This document shows positions 45,443 through 55,460 of a DNA stretch of 64,000 nucleotides, piece by piece. The stretch's first letter is position 1. Each line of letters opens with the position of its first letter. A program made the position numbers and the translations under genes. The notes under the pieces are model-generated. The model was not told where the DNA came from. It made no database searches and saw only the letters and a program-made list of their open reading frames with translations. Origin of the DNA: Heloderma charlesbogerti (taxonomy: Eukaryota; Chordata; Lepidosauria; Squamata; Helodermatidae); contig JANEZZ010001864.1 in assembly GCA_026122225.1 (NCBI GenBank), positions 620,001-684,000 on the forward strand, given 5' to 3'.

Positions 45443-46220
45443 GGGCCCCATCTACATGAGCCATTTACTTTCGGGCTGCTGCGATCCGAGGACCTTTGGG
45501 ACATATGATGCAGGTGCCACTTTGCAGCCTAACTGTGGTTTTCACAGGGAAAATGTGGATTTGCACAGAGGCGTTTGGCTGCGATTTTTTAGAATGCTGT
45601 GGGTTTACCGCAGTTGCTGAGCTGTCTGTTCCTTCCTTGAACTGACTTCTCAGTTTGCGGTGGGCATGGGGTAGGCGTGCTTAGTGATTGCATCACTCCG
45701 TGATGCCTTTTCATTCCTCCCCATTCCTCCCTGTTCCTTTGCAGCTGTGCAGAAACAGAGAGGTATCCATTTTGGAATGATGGGTAGGCATGTACCTCTC
45801 ATGTGGGCACCCCCCCCTTCACATGTGCAAATCACCACGAGAGTGTGGGGCTGGAGGGCTGCCGCTGTGATTGCATACAAACAGTTGGCATGGTAACGAA
45901 GGAGCAGACTACCAAAGAGGAACAGGCAGACACAAAATAACCCCTAAAATACAAAACAGCCACTAAGCCCCAAAGTGTTGCGCCCCACCCTCACATGGCT
46001 GTGCAGCTGTGCATTTAAATATAATGGTAAAAAAAAGAGCGGCACAACTGCCACAGTTTTCTTCACTTTAACGGCCATGTGTCAGGGCACAGCGGATTTT
46101 TCCGTTGGAAAAGTCCTCAGTAAATCGCGTATGTACTGCGGCAGAAGCTAATTTGCAGCTGCAATGCTGTGCAGTTACAACAGAGTGAATGTTGAAAGCA
46201 GTGCCATGTAGATGGCCCCC
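45443..46220 (+). mobile_element. 0.8-kb transposon, GGGCCCC ends, copy 2
   Basis: Starts GGGCCCCATCTACATGAG and ends CATGTAGATGGCCCCC (778 bp). The interior includes GTTTTCACAGGGAAAATG, GGCTGCGATTTTTTAG, GCTGTGGGTTTACCGCAG and TGTTCCTTCCTTGAACTG, all of which recur inverted in 28645-29453. No 3- or 8-bp duplication is evident in the flanks (GCA, TGG). No coding frame resembling a transposase. Confidence 0.78.
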
Positions 46221-46310
46221 TGGGTTTCAGCTGGAAAGTGTCTCCTCCCACCTGACTTTTATTTGCCACTAAAGCTGTTGTGTACTGCATCATGAGAAAT
46301 ATATGGCCCA

Positions 46311-46450
46311 TTGGGCTGGATCCAGACCTAGTCGTACTTAAAGTAGACCAATTGAAATCAAGGGGACTTAAGTTAGTGACTTAAGTAACTGAAGTCCTAT
46401 TGATTTCAATGGGTCTACTTTAAGTATGACTAAGTCTGGATCCAACCCAA
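46311..46450. mobile_element. GGATCC-ended palindromic MITE
   Basis: 140 bp, nearly a perfect palindrome: TTGGGCTGGATCCAGACC and TACTTAAAGTAGACCAATTG on the left, CAATGGGTCTACTTTAAGTA and GTCTGGATCCAACCCAA on the right. Relatives: 48501-48641, 51899-52184, 56049-56584, 57658-57914 and the short copy at 20436. Superfamily not assigned. Confidence 0.85.
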
Positions 46451-46825
46451 TGGGTTTAAGGGGGGGAAATGTACTCATTTCATTGTCCAATCTTTGCTTT
46501 CAATTTTTAGCATTAGTTAACAATCCATTTGCAAGTTATATATCTTTGCCCAGCGCTTTGATATTACATTCTCATGAGATTCCAAGAAGCGTTTAGAGAT
46601 GGATTGGAATTCAAAGAATTCGTATGAATTAAAGGGAGAACATCATGTGTTTTTACACAAACACTTTGAAATTAGGGAAAAATAAGCATTTACTTTACAG
46701 GGCATTTTCAAGAAGTCTGAACAACTTCTATACCTTGTCCTCTCTCGCTTATGGATTTATAGTCCTAGTCTTATGGACTAGGCAGGGGGTGGGTTAGCTA
46801 TCTTAGATACCAACCATACCCAACA
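46451..46825. other. No recognised feature
   Basis: AT-rich sequence between a MITE and a SINE, nothing recognised. Confidence 0.4.
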
Positions 46826-47024
46826 TGGGCACCATAGCTCAGTGTGATAGAGAACATGCTTGGCTTGCAGAAGGTCCGAGGTTCAATCGCCAGCTTCTCT
46901 AGGTAGGGCGGAGAAAGAATCCTGCCTGAAATCCTGGAGTGCTGCTGCCAGTCAGTGTCGACAATACTGGCTAGATGGGCCAATAGTCTGACTCAGTATA
47001 AGCCAGCTTCCTGTGTTCCTATGT
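46826..47024 (+). mobile_element. tRNA-derived SINE
   Basis: tRNA-like head CATAGCTCAGTGTGATAGAG (A box) and GGTTCAATCGCC (B box), then AGGTAGGGCGGAGAAAGAA, TGCTGCCAGTCAGTG, AATACTGGCTAGATGGGCC, ending in AGCCAGCTTCCTGTGTTCC. Other copies: 8711 (minus), 47862, 54979 (minus), 59343, 62405 (minus) and 63380. Pol III promoter boxes are damaged. Confidence 0.82.
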
Positions 47025-47125
47025 CTTGGATTACAACTTCCATCATCCCTGATAGTTGGCCATGCTGGCTGGGGCTAATGGGAGTTGGAATCCAAAACAA
47101 CTGGATACCAGCTTGAGGAAGGCTG
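47025..47125. mobile_element. hAT MITE, left end missing
   Basis: TTGGATTACAACTTCCATCA, GGCCATGCTGGCTGGGG, GGAGTTGGAATCCAAAAC and CTTGAGGAAGGCTG are the interior and right arm of the 38027-38162 type. It directly abuts the SINE end, so the left terminus was probably lost at the junction. Confidence 0.7.
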
Positions 47126-47163
47126 TTATATGCGATGAATTTTATAACAGAACACAAATCGTC

Positions 47164-47367
47164 TCCTAACCCAGTGGAGGCTGATGGCTCCGATGTCAGT
47201 GGGGCAGTGAATCCACTCCAGGTTTCAATCAGAACCAGTCAGAACTCTAAAGGAGCTATCTAAGGTTCAGAAGCACCTTGGATAGCTCCTTTAGAATTCT
47301 GACTGAAACCCAGAGTGGATTCACCACCCCACTGACATCGGAGCTACCAACCTCCAGCATCCAGACC
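47164..47367. mobile_element. Palindromic hAT-like MITE with 8-bp duplication
   Basis: Element 47172-47359: left CAGTGGAGGCTGATGGCTCC, GTGAATCCACTCCAGGTTTC; right AAACCCAGAGTGGATTCACC, ACATCGGAGCTACCAACC. Flanks TCCTAACC and TCCAGACC agree at 6 of 8. A central inverted pair of GGAGCTATCTAAGG against CCTTGGATAGCTCC is present. Sister of 15335-15521. Confidence 0.8.
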
Positions 47368-47624
47368 ATATTTGATTAAAGACATAATCACCTGTTCTTA
47401 GAGGTGTTAGGAGTGCTGTGCAAGCAGTCTATCTAAATGGCACTTCAGCGCTGTAATTAAGCAGATAGTCTCACTGAAAGAGTGTATATAGAAGAGTCTT
47501 TTTGGTTACTCTCTACAGCTAATTGTTTTCAACTTTTAATCACTGAATCTGTTGTAAATGTAGCACTGGAGAAATGATTGTGGTTACTTTACCAGTGTTT
47601 GGATTATTGCATCTCTGATTTTGT

Positions 47625-47715
47625 TTTAATATAATAATATATAGTTTAATATAGTTTAATATAGTAATATATAGTTTTATGTAGTAATATATAGTTAATA
47701 TCATTTTTAATATAG
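47625..47715. repeat. AT-rich tandem TATAGTTTAATA units
   Basis: Irregular repeats of TATAGTTTAA, TATAGTAATA and ATATATAGTT. Low complexity; it lies immediately before a Harbinger-like MITE that targeted a TAA in it. Confidence 0.75.
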
Positions 47716-47854
47716 TAAGGGCACACTCCTATGCATGTTTAGACAGAAAATGTCCTACAACTCCCAGCATTCAACAGCCAGCATGACTGGCTGAGGAATG
47801 CTGGGAGTTGTAGGACTTTTTTTCTGACTAAACATGCATAAGATTAAGCCCTAA
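47716..47854. mobile_element. Harbinger-like MITE with TAA duplication
   Basis: Element 47719-47851 (133 bp): GGGCACACTCCTATGCATG, TTTAGACAGAAAATGTCC; GGACTTTTTTTCTGACTAAA, CATGCATAAGATTAAGCCC. TAA on each side. A strong central hairpin, AACTCCCAGCATTC against GAATGCTGGGAGTT. Confidence 0.9.
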
Positions 47855-47861
47855 GATTAAT

Positions 47862-48030
47862 AGTGAGAAGAATGCCTGTGCGTTACATGCAGAAGATCCC
47901 AGATTCAGCCCCTGGCATCTCAAAGACTCCAGTGTGAAACCCTGGAGAGCCACCGCCAATTAGAGCTGGCAATACTGACCTAGATGGACCAGTCGCGTGA
48001 CTCAATATAAGGCAGCTTTCCTGCGTCCTG
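47862..48030 (+). mobile_element. tRNA-derived SINE, head truncated
   Basis: TGCGTTACATGCAGAAGATC, CAGATTCAGCCCCTGGC (B box), AAACCCTGGAGAGCCACC, AATACTGACCTAGATGGACC and CTCAATATAAGGCAGC. The first part of the tRNA-like head is missing, and a Harbinger-like MITE ends ten bases upstream. Confidence 0.75.
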
Positions 48031-48500
48031 TCTTTTTTGCTTCTGTCAGGAGACATGCACATCACTGCACCTTGGCTCTCAAAAGGGCTATGAAACTGTA
48101 AGTCTATAAACACAATCACTTCTCTATTTCTGCAACGCTGTCCTTTTACTTCGAAGAGCCAAAAGAAAAACCAATAAACCCATCAGATGGTGCGAGAAAG
48201 ATGGGTTACAGAAGGTATATTCTGAAGTGTGTGCCACTTGGGAAAAGACTCCTAACACATTCTGTGAAGAGCTATGCTGTGTCGAGAGGGGTGGAAGAAA
48301 CAACACATGCACACAGCTTTTCCACAGCAACGTATTTGCATTGCCAAGTTTCTATTGTAGTCCAGAGATACAGGAGGACTTGCAGGTGTCGCTTTTGGCA
48401 GAATTGGGCTAGCTTTGTGTTTTAAGAAGGGCTTTCCTTGAAAAGGAAAAGCTGTGCAAATCTGGAACATTTTGAGAACAGGGAGTTACACTACTAGATG

Positions 48501-48641
48501 TTGGGTTGGAGCCAGATTTAATCATACATGGAGTAGACTCACCATCAGAAATCAGTGGGACTTAGGTTAGTCATGACTGACTGAAGTCCCATAGATTTCA
48601 ATAGGTCTACTTTAAGTATGACTAAATCTGGATCCAACCCA
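48501..48641. mobile_element. GGATCC-ended palindromic MITE
   Basis: TTGGGTTGGAGCCAGATTT with ACATGGAGTAGACTCACC; TAGGTCTACTTTAAGTATG with AATCTGGATCCAACCCAG. Centre: GTTAGTCATGACTGAC. Same family as 46311-46450. Confidence 0.8.
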
Positions 48642-48805
48642 GTATAATTTAGATGGACAAAATATATAACTGCTGCTGTCCTTCCATTTTGATATATTTA
48701 TTTTATTTTATTTATAAAAGCATTTCTATACCTTTTGGCCCTAATGAGGGCCCCCAAAGCAGTTTTCTTAAAAGAAAAACTAACAAAACATCCTACTTGG
48801 AGTGA

Positions 48806-49330
48806 AACAGGCTAAGATCGAGACATCCAGCCATTTCTACCACTAAAGCTCTTCTAGAAGATGATTTTAATATCCACAACATGTGGAAACAACATTGGCT
48901 AGGAAACTGTCCTCCACAATGCCGAAGCTTGCCCTGCATCTTGGAAAAACCACCTGGATTTGACCAGCCCCGTGCGATATGGACAACCTTGAACCGAATT
49001 CACATGGGTCATGGTAGATGTGCAGATGCCCTTTATAAATGGGGCAAAACAACATCATCAGATTGTGACTGTGGGGCTGTAAAACAAACTCTCCAACACA
49101 TAGTGACAGAGTGTCAAAACCGAGCCTACAGTGGAGACTTTGCTGATTTCCTGGCTGTGACAACTGAAGTAAAAAAACTATATCTGTAACCTAGACATAC
49201 GTTTGTGATCTTCCTGTCTGTATTTTACACTTTATATTTATTATGCTGTATGTTTTTATTGTAATGCGATGTGGATGTGCCATAAAATAAATAAATAAAT
49301 ATAAATAAATAAATAAAAAGACATTATAAA
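48806..49330 (+). mobile_element. Non-LTR retrotransposon 3' end
   Basis: The C-terminal coding part of a LINE ORF2, its stop codon (49187-49189), about 90 bp of 3' UTR and an AAAT/ATAA tail from 49283. Recognised from the RLRSRHP-like entry, LNRIHMGHGRC and the CDCG...H...C motif. This differs from the AFSVVAPTLWN-type LINEs elsewhere in the window, so it is a second LINE lineage. Clade not assigned. Confidence 0.7.
48881..49189 (+). CDS. LINE ORF2 C-terminal fragment, open frame
   Basis: 102 codons from an internal ATG, with the same frame open back to 48806. It ends at a normal stop. The segment WTTLNRIHMGHGRCADALYK leads into a Cys-x-Cys...His...Cys cluster (CDCGAVKQTLQHIVTEC), the zinc-knuckle-like end of some non-LTR reverse transcriptases. 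Upstream catalytic domains are absent, so it cannot function in transposition. No frameshift or stop in about 128 codons makes it better preserved than the other LINE relics here. It is not a host gene as far as I can see. Confidence 0.65.
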   Translation: MWKQHWLGNCPPQCRSLPCILEKPPGFDQPRAIWTTLNRIHMGHGRCADALYKWGKTTSSDCDCGAVKQTLQHIVTECQNRAYSGDFADFLAVTTEVKKLYL

Positions 49331-49432
49331 TAAATATAAATAAATAAATAGATATATAGATAAATATAAATAAATAGATAGATAAATATAAGTAAGTAAG
49401 TAAGTAAGTAAATAAATAAATAACAAAACATT
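49283..49432. repeat. Tetranucleotide tract (ATAA, GATA, AAGT)
   Basis: ATAAATAA, then ATAGATATATAGATAA, then AAGTAAGTAAGT and back to AAATAAATA. It probably grew from the LINE tail at its 5' side. Antisense frames of low complexity overlap it. Confidence 0.9.
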
Positions 49433-49640
49433 AAAACGATCACCTTAAAACCAAGTGGGGCAGATTTCTCTGATGTTGCAGAAAGTCTCTGCAGACACAA
49501 GGGCCTAGGAAGGGGACGGGAAGAGGGAGTCATTTACCAAATTGAGGGATAGAGGAAAAGGCCAGAGGGAGAGACCTTGACAGCCAAACTCTACGTTCTA
49601 TCAGTAGCATATTTAAATAGCACGCGTAGGACTGAGCACA

Positions 49641-51154
49641 CCTCTTTCCAGGACTGGCTCCAGCTTTGTGAGTGCCCTTGGGCAAGACACCCTCAGTGGG
49701 CCCCTCCCTTGGTGAATCTACGTTCACCTTGCCCTTGTCACCAACTGTGATTGCTCCTCCCCCTCGTTCCCTCGCTTGCTTGTTTGATGGGCACAGAGAC
49801 GGTGAGCACATAGGCAGTGGCATCGACCTCTCCTCCATCTCACCACCACCATTCTCTGGGCCAGAGCCAGAGGCAGGGGAATAAACAGGGGGCTGTCTTC
49901 ACAAGCAATTTGGTGCAAAGTTGGAGGCGTCTGAATTCCTTTGCGACAGAAGACATCGTCACCAGTCCACTGCCAACCAGCCACTTCCCTCTTGAAAAGC
50001 CACATTTTCTGAAACTCCTTCTACTCCAACGTTTTTTTTACTGAAAGTGGCTCCCTAGCAGTTTTGCCACAGTGTGCCATGCCTCTCCCCACATTAAATC
50101 CTGGGCGCGCCTCTGTGACCTGGCAGTGACATGGTCAAGGGGTGGGATGCCCCATTCCCTCTTGTTTCCCCAATGGAAGTAGTTTTTCCCATTGAGAAAA
50201 TCTCCAGGAGCACAGAAGTGAACCCTCACGTTACTGCAGTAGTGGGGACACTAATTCACCTTAGCTAGCCTGCTTTTAATCTTTAACATCCCCCCTCCCT
50301 TTTCTGTGCATGTTTACTTGGAACTAAGAAATAAATCTTGCTGCCCTTCAGTTAAGGGGTTAACTTTAGTAACTTGCCCCAAAGCGCTCGTAAGCATCTC
50401 TGTTGCTCTTTTAAATTGCTATTGTGATGTTGTGTTTCTTTGATTTTCTGTAGTTTCTTTGATGCAAAGTCATTTCTCTGTTGTTATGTAAAGTCCCGTT
50501 TCCTCCTCGTAGTAACAGTCTTTCTGGTTTATGGGAACTTCTCACTGTGAGAAGGGAAAGGGGAAAGGGGTAGTGGTGGAAGCAATAACTCCAGGGCAGG
50601 GTGCTGGAATGGAGCAAAATTGAGGGCCTGAGCTGCTAAAGGGGGTGGGGGGTGGGCGCTTTCAGATACTGCACTGGAGAACCAGGGATTTTGGCTTTTT
50701 CAGGGAAATCTGCACACATGGAGAAAATTAGTTGCTCTCCATTCATAATAATGTAGTAGCAGGAGGAGCCTGGATAGGGGTGGGAAACAAGCCTCTCTCA
50801 TTGAGTGCCAGTTTGATGATGTTCAGTTTTACTCCCCCCACCCCACCCAGAAGTATGTTCCTTTCAAGCACTGTGTGACTCCTGAAAACCAGATTTTAAA
50901 GGTACGGTAGACTTGGCTTATCTTGCTTCGTGTCTCCCTGATGGACCAAAGCCAATTCCATGAAAATCCGGTAATACTCAAATGTGCTTCTCAGTCCATT
51001 GTCATGAAGATCCCCCCTGCGCGCCTCCCACTAGGTTGCAATGGGGAAGAGGAGGAACAAATCCACTGGAGTATTGTTAGTGTTTCCTGCTGGGGTGTGG
51101 GCCCTTGGCTGGTACCCAGTCATGAATACCCTTGATGCCAGCCCTGCCTCTTTC
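49641..51154. mobile_element. 1.5-kb hAT element with perfect 8-bp duplication
   Basis: Element 49649-51146 begins CAGGACTGGCTCCAGC and ends CTTGATGCCAGCCCTG; inverted, the ends read CAGGACTGGC and CAGGGCTGGC. CCTCTTTC flanks both sides exactly (49641-49648, 51147-51154). The left 235 bp and right 120 bp are shared with 52349-52712 and 56741-57223; the middle (49885-51030) is unique here and shows no transposase motif. Either this is the longer parent of the short copies or it contains an insertion. Confidence 0.85.
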
Positions 51155-51420
51155 ATAACAACAAGCAGCCTCATGAGGCCCAGATCTGGATTGGTACCAG
51201 AGCATGCATGGGTTTAACCCTTTCTCTCTTGCTAAAGCTGCTAATTGCCTCTGAAGGTGCTATTTGCAGTTATAGCCTTACTTTTTCCTAACTCATTCCA
51301 TGCAGTCTACTGTAGCACCAATTATTCAAGACAGCAACAGGGTAGAATAAAGGTAGTGACACACAGAAGGGTCTGGATATAAAAAATCATCATGTGCGTA
51401 AAGCATGTGTTGTCATTTTC

Positions 51421-51483
<63 letters not shown>
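51421..51483. repeat. Compound (GT)n(GA)n microsatellite
   Basis: About 12 GT units pass directly into about 19 GA units without interruption. Likely highly variable; the GA part can form triplex structures. Confidence 0.95.
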
Positions 51484-51484
<1 letters not shown>

Positions 51485-51898
51485 ATGTGCTCCAAGTTTT
51501 GAAATATTTCTTGCAAGTTTGGTTCACTGCTTCACAGCACTGAAATGTTTGTACTGTTGATATAGATGTTTTTCATATGAAATTCCTTTTCCTTAGCTTC
51601 TGCTGTCCAAGTATTGTGTTTCAGAGAAGCTGTAGAAACTATAGGTATAGATAAAGAAGTTAATGAAAGAGGCAGTATTTGTCAGAAAGTGCAGGAATAG
51701 TGCTTTCCCTCACTACTAGGTGACTGTGTTTTGCTTAAGTATTTCCACATGTGAGCTAACAAATGGCTTTTATATTCACTCCCTTCTTCGCAAAACCTAT
51801 AAATCCAAGGCATACGAAGTGCCTTCATTTCATTTTTTTACTTATCATTTCAAATTACATTTGTCTAGCTCAGCTTCAGTTTAAAATAACTAAATATA
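51484..51898. other. No recognised feature
   Basis: AT-rich, nothing recognised. Confidence 0.4.
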
Positions 51899-52184
51899 GG
51901 GTTAGATCCAGGCTTAAGTCATATTTAGAGTAGAGGACACCCATTAAAATCTATGGGACTTAGATTAATCATGATTTACAAAAAAAAACCACACACACCT
52001 TTCTGCATGACTTCAGGACTGAGATATACAGTGCTTATCACAAAAGAAAAGGCAACCTTAAACAAAAATTCTTGTTTGCAAAAGACTTGCCACCTGCCCT
52101 CTTCTGATAATAAGTCATGACTAACTTAACTCACATTTATTTCAGTGGGTCCTCCCCTATGTATAACCTAATCTGGATCCATAC
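51899..52184. mobile_element. GGATCC-ended MITE with inserted or expanded centre
   Basis: Left GGGTTAGATCCAGGCTTAAG, ACCCATTAAAATCTATGGG; right ATAAGTCATGACTAACTTAA, TTTCAGTGGGTCCTCC, ATCTGGATCC. The 120-150 bases of unrelated sequence in the centre are an insertion relative to 46311-46450. Confidence 0.6.
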
Positions 52185-52348
52185 AGTCTGATGAAGACTC
52201 AGCGTTCTTCCCACGACCAAAGCATTCCGTTACACTCAGGCAGTAGTCCTGTGCAGGCCATAATTTATTAAGCTGCAGCGTATTTTGTTTGTTTTGTTCT
52301 TTAAAGTGCAGAAACACAGTTATTTCCCTTTGACACTGTTATTAGCAG

Positions 52349-52712
52349 CAGTGCTGGCCCCAGGTTTTGTGGACTCCTGGGCAAGACACCCTCCATGGGC
52401 CCCCTCCCTCAGGGAGTCTCCTTTCTCACTGCCATTGTCACGGGCTGCTCTTGCACCTTCTCCTCTTCCTCATCATTGCTACCACTCGCTTGTTCAACGG
52501 GCACAGAGACAGTGAGCACGTAGGCAGTGGCCTCTACTGCTCCTCTTTCTCACCCCCACCATTGACTGGACCAGAGCGAGAGGCAGGTGACCAAGCAGGT
52601 ATCAATGATGAAGAGAAGGAGCAAGTCCAGGGGGCTCTTGTCGGTGGGCCCCTACTGGGTTGTGGGCCCTTGGCAGGTGCCCGATGATACCTACACTTGA
52701 TGCCGGTCCCAG
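52349..52712. mobile_element. hAT element, deletion derivative
   Basis: CAGTGCTGGCCCCAGG, TGGGCAAGACACCCTCC, CACAGAGACAGTGAGCACG, GTGGGCCCTTGGCAGGTGCC and CTTGATGCCGGTCCCAG. The same ends as 49649-51146 with the middle missing. The flanks show no clean duplication. Frames of up to 106 codons inside are non-genic. Confidence 0.7.
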
Positions 52713-53091
52713 CAGTGTTGTCCGTGAGCAAGTCGAGGTTTAAAAGCAGAAAGAAATTCAGTTTGATAGTTTTCATTTCAGTTATATGACTCCAGTTCCT
52801 TTGTACATTCAGAAGGAGAAGACAGAGACAGCCTCGCAGAGGTGTGGGGCATTATCAAAGAAGACAGTACAGACATAATTGTATTTGAGATCCGTAAGAT
52901 CTGTAAGAATCCAAATGTCAGTTTCAGTGTCTGCCTCGCAAGCTTTGCAGTGTGGGAGACAATAAATGTGAATAAGATATGTAGCTATACATATTAAGGC
53001 ATTTCTCCGGCCTCTCTGATGAGACTAAAACATTTTTAAGGGATTTTCTCAACGGATGGAAGAAATTTGGTACACGCTAAAATTTGGATCA
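52713..53091. other. No recognised feature
   Basis: Nothing recognised between two hAT elements. Confidence 0.4.
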
Positions 53092-53253
53092 CTATAAAGC
53101 AGCCTTCCCCAGCCTGCTGCCACCCCCCCCCCCAGATGTGTTGGACTGCAAATCCCATCTCCCCAGCAATGTCTGTGCTGGGTGGGACTGATGTCCCCAC
53201 AATGATGTCCAACACAACTAGAAGGCAACAGGTTGAGGAAGGCTGCTGCAATG
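53092..53253. mobile_element. hAT MITE, expanded C tract
   Basis: Element 53100-53245: CAGCCTTCCCCAGCCTGC, a C run, CAGATGTGTTGGACTGC; right CAACAGGTTGAGGAAGGCTG. Flanks CTATAAAG and CTGCAATG agree at 5 of 8. Same family as 38027-38162; the run of about ten C is local. Confidence 0.78.
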
Positions 53254-53400
53254 TAAAAAAAAAGAAAAAAGGATGCCCTCTCCTTTGCCATCTGTAAATA
53301 TTCTACCTGAAGTGTATTCCATAACTGTGGGGCACCAGAAGAAATATTTCTAAGTACATGTGATGTTCCAACCTGATACAGGTGGGCCCCCCAAATAGCC

Positions 53401-53836
53401 TAAGGGAGCAATCCTATGGCTGCTAGACAGTGGCTAGATGGCCATAGGATATGAGTGTTTCCAGGAACCGACTTCAGAGGTTGCGCTCCAAGGTCAGTTC
53501 CTGGAAAACCGACCTCCCCTATGTTTGCACTGCCTTGGAGGCAGCATGGAGTAGCCCCATCCTCTGTGCTCAGAAGAGGAGCATGGAGTGGCTCAAAAGG
53601 GGCGGGGCTGGGGGTGTTCCAGGGCGGGGAGAACAGATCTGTGGGAGAACAGCAGCCTCCTGTCCTGCTTGCCCCCCCTGTGGCTAGATAGCCAAAAATG
53701 GCTGTCTAGCAGAAAAAGCAGGGCAAGAGAGGCACGGAGGGAATGATCCCCCCCGTGCTTCTCCTGCCTTGCTTTGGATAGGAGGTTGCCTTCGAGTTCG
53801 GAGGCGGCCACCTATCTAGATAGGAATCCGACCTAA
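53401..53836 (-). mobile_element. Harbinger-like element, TAA duplication
   Basis: Element 53404-53833 (430 bp) starts GGGAGCAATCCTATGGC and ends with a worn AGGAATCCGACC; TAA on both sides. The interior shares CAGGAACCGACTTCAGAGG and GGAGGCGGCCACCTATC type blocks, inverted, with 40797-41230. GC-rich; the overlapping frames are not genes. Confidence 0.82.
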
Positions 53837-54867
53837 GAAGACTGAAATATGATGGAAGAATTCCACCTTCCTGTGTGATCCCGCCATCAAATTAAAAAGA
53901 AAAGAAAAGATCCCTACACTTTAAAATCCTCATCAAAGCCATTTCACACACATGTATGAGCAAATCAGCTCAGAGGCACTTTTTAGTGGCATGTGTGAAA
54001 ATGCACGACAAGGCTGCTCTCGGCAGATGTTTGGGTTTCCAGCAGGACACAGATGAGGAGGCCTCTCAACGGTCATAAAACAAAAAGAGAAATATGGGCC
54101 TTCGCAAATAGTTTAGGTAGCGCTAGCGCTCAGTGGATGAGGTGAGTGTATTCATGGATTCTGGCTGCATCATTTTGAATAACAGCGTCTCTTTGGTCTG
54201 CTTAACGTTATACCAGATTCAACAGACAGCTTAATGGATGATCCACAGCAGTGCATGGCTTTCCTTCCTTTCCTTTTTCTCTCTCTCCCCTTTTATTGGG
54301 ACTTGCTGTGTGTAGTCACAGTCCTGGGACTCAATTTGGTGACCCAAGGCCAGGGTCCTTCCCCCCTCCAAGCGCTGTCTGTTGCCTTTTGCCAATACAA
54401 CTTGTTTCTCTGCTGCAGTTGTCTACCTTTGGGTACAATATTTTGCCTCTCATATATATTTTTAGAAAGAGTCTCAAATACGTGAGGTAATTCAGCCAAA
54501 GTCAAGAGAGTTAGTTTTTTTGTTTGATTTTCGTTTCTAGAATGAATGAGAAGAAAAGCAGACACAGAGGTACTTAGAAGCTGAAAAATCCATGCCCTTC
54601 TTGTCTAGAACGTGATTTGATGACATCCTATCAGATTTTGTGTCGGGCCTCTATTCTGTATTCCACAGTACAATAACAGTCTGCAGAAACCCAGATCTCT
54701 GGGCATCAGAAAAGGACTGATTGATAGTTAAAGGTTTTAAATAATGAAGGTTTAGAAATCAGAGGTACCTTTAATTCTATGCACATAAACAAAGTAAATT
54801 TGCTTGTCTCTTTAATTTGTTTGCTCTTCTGGCGTGCCTCTATTCTGTACCTACTATGCTGGTTGCT
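53837..54867. other. No recognised feature
   Basis: No repeat recognised. Frames at 54234-54565 on both strands lack known domains. Confidence 0.45.
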
Positions 54868-55460
54868 AATGCATTTCCAGGCACAATTTAAAGTTTTGGT
54901 GCTTACATTTAAAATCCTAGATGGTTTGAGTCCAGGTTATTCAAAGAACCACCTTCAGCTTATTGGCAGAACCTGGCTATAAGAAGCTACCTTATACTGA
55001 GTCAGACCATTGGTCCATCTAGCCCAGTACTGTTGACACCAACTGGCAATGGCTGTCCAGGGTTTCAGGCAGGATTATTTCCTAGCTCTACCTGGTGATG
55101 CTGTGGATTGAACATGGAACCTTCTACATGCAAATTATATGCTCTACCACTGAGCTACAGACCCTCCTTTTAAAAGATGAACCACAGAGTCCTGCTTACA
55201 GGTCCACCATTAAAATCTGTCAGGTCACACACAGGCACAACAGTCAGGGCCTTTTAAGTAGTGACCCCATCCCTGTGGAAATCCCTCCTTTGGGATGTGC
55301 ATTTGGCTCCCTCACTGGCTGTGCAGGCCTTAATGACTTGATGATTCAAATCATCCAGAGGTCTTCCTTTGCTTCCGTTTCAGCAATACAGCATTCCATC
55401 AAACTGCAGTTTATTGTTATGGGGGCAGGGAGGGGATGCAATCCTTTCCTCAACTAGCAG
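54868..55460 (+). mobile_element. LINE ORF2 C-terminal relic split by a SINE
   Basis: QAQFKVLVLTFKILDGLSPGY (54880-54945) is the ORF2 C-terminal segment also seen at about 6975-7165. After the SINE (54979-55165), a worn RAFSSDPIPVEIPP-like stretch (about 55245-55285) matches AFSVVAPTLWNSLP. The 3' end is lost or unrecognisable after about 55460. Dead copy. Confidence 0.7.
54979..55165 (-). mobile_element. tRNA-derived SINE inserted in LINE
   Basis: AAGAAGCTACCTTATACTG, AGTCAGACCATTGGTCC, GGCTGTCCAGGGTTTCAGG, GGATTGAACATGGAACC (B box, antisense), CTCTACCACTGAGCTAC (A box, antisense). One of the best-preserved copies here, interrupting the LINE relic. Confidence 0.85.

Noticed and set aside
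46826..46890. tRNA-like sequence with A and B boxes
   Set aside because: It is the head of a SINE with a conserved non-tRNA body and tail, repeated elsewhere; no complete tRNA fold.
49283..49432. Regularly spaced short repeats resembling an array
   Set aside because: A degenerate ATAA/GATA/AAGT microsatellite, not a CRISPR array, and the genome is eukaryotic.
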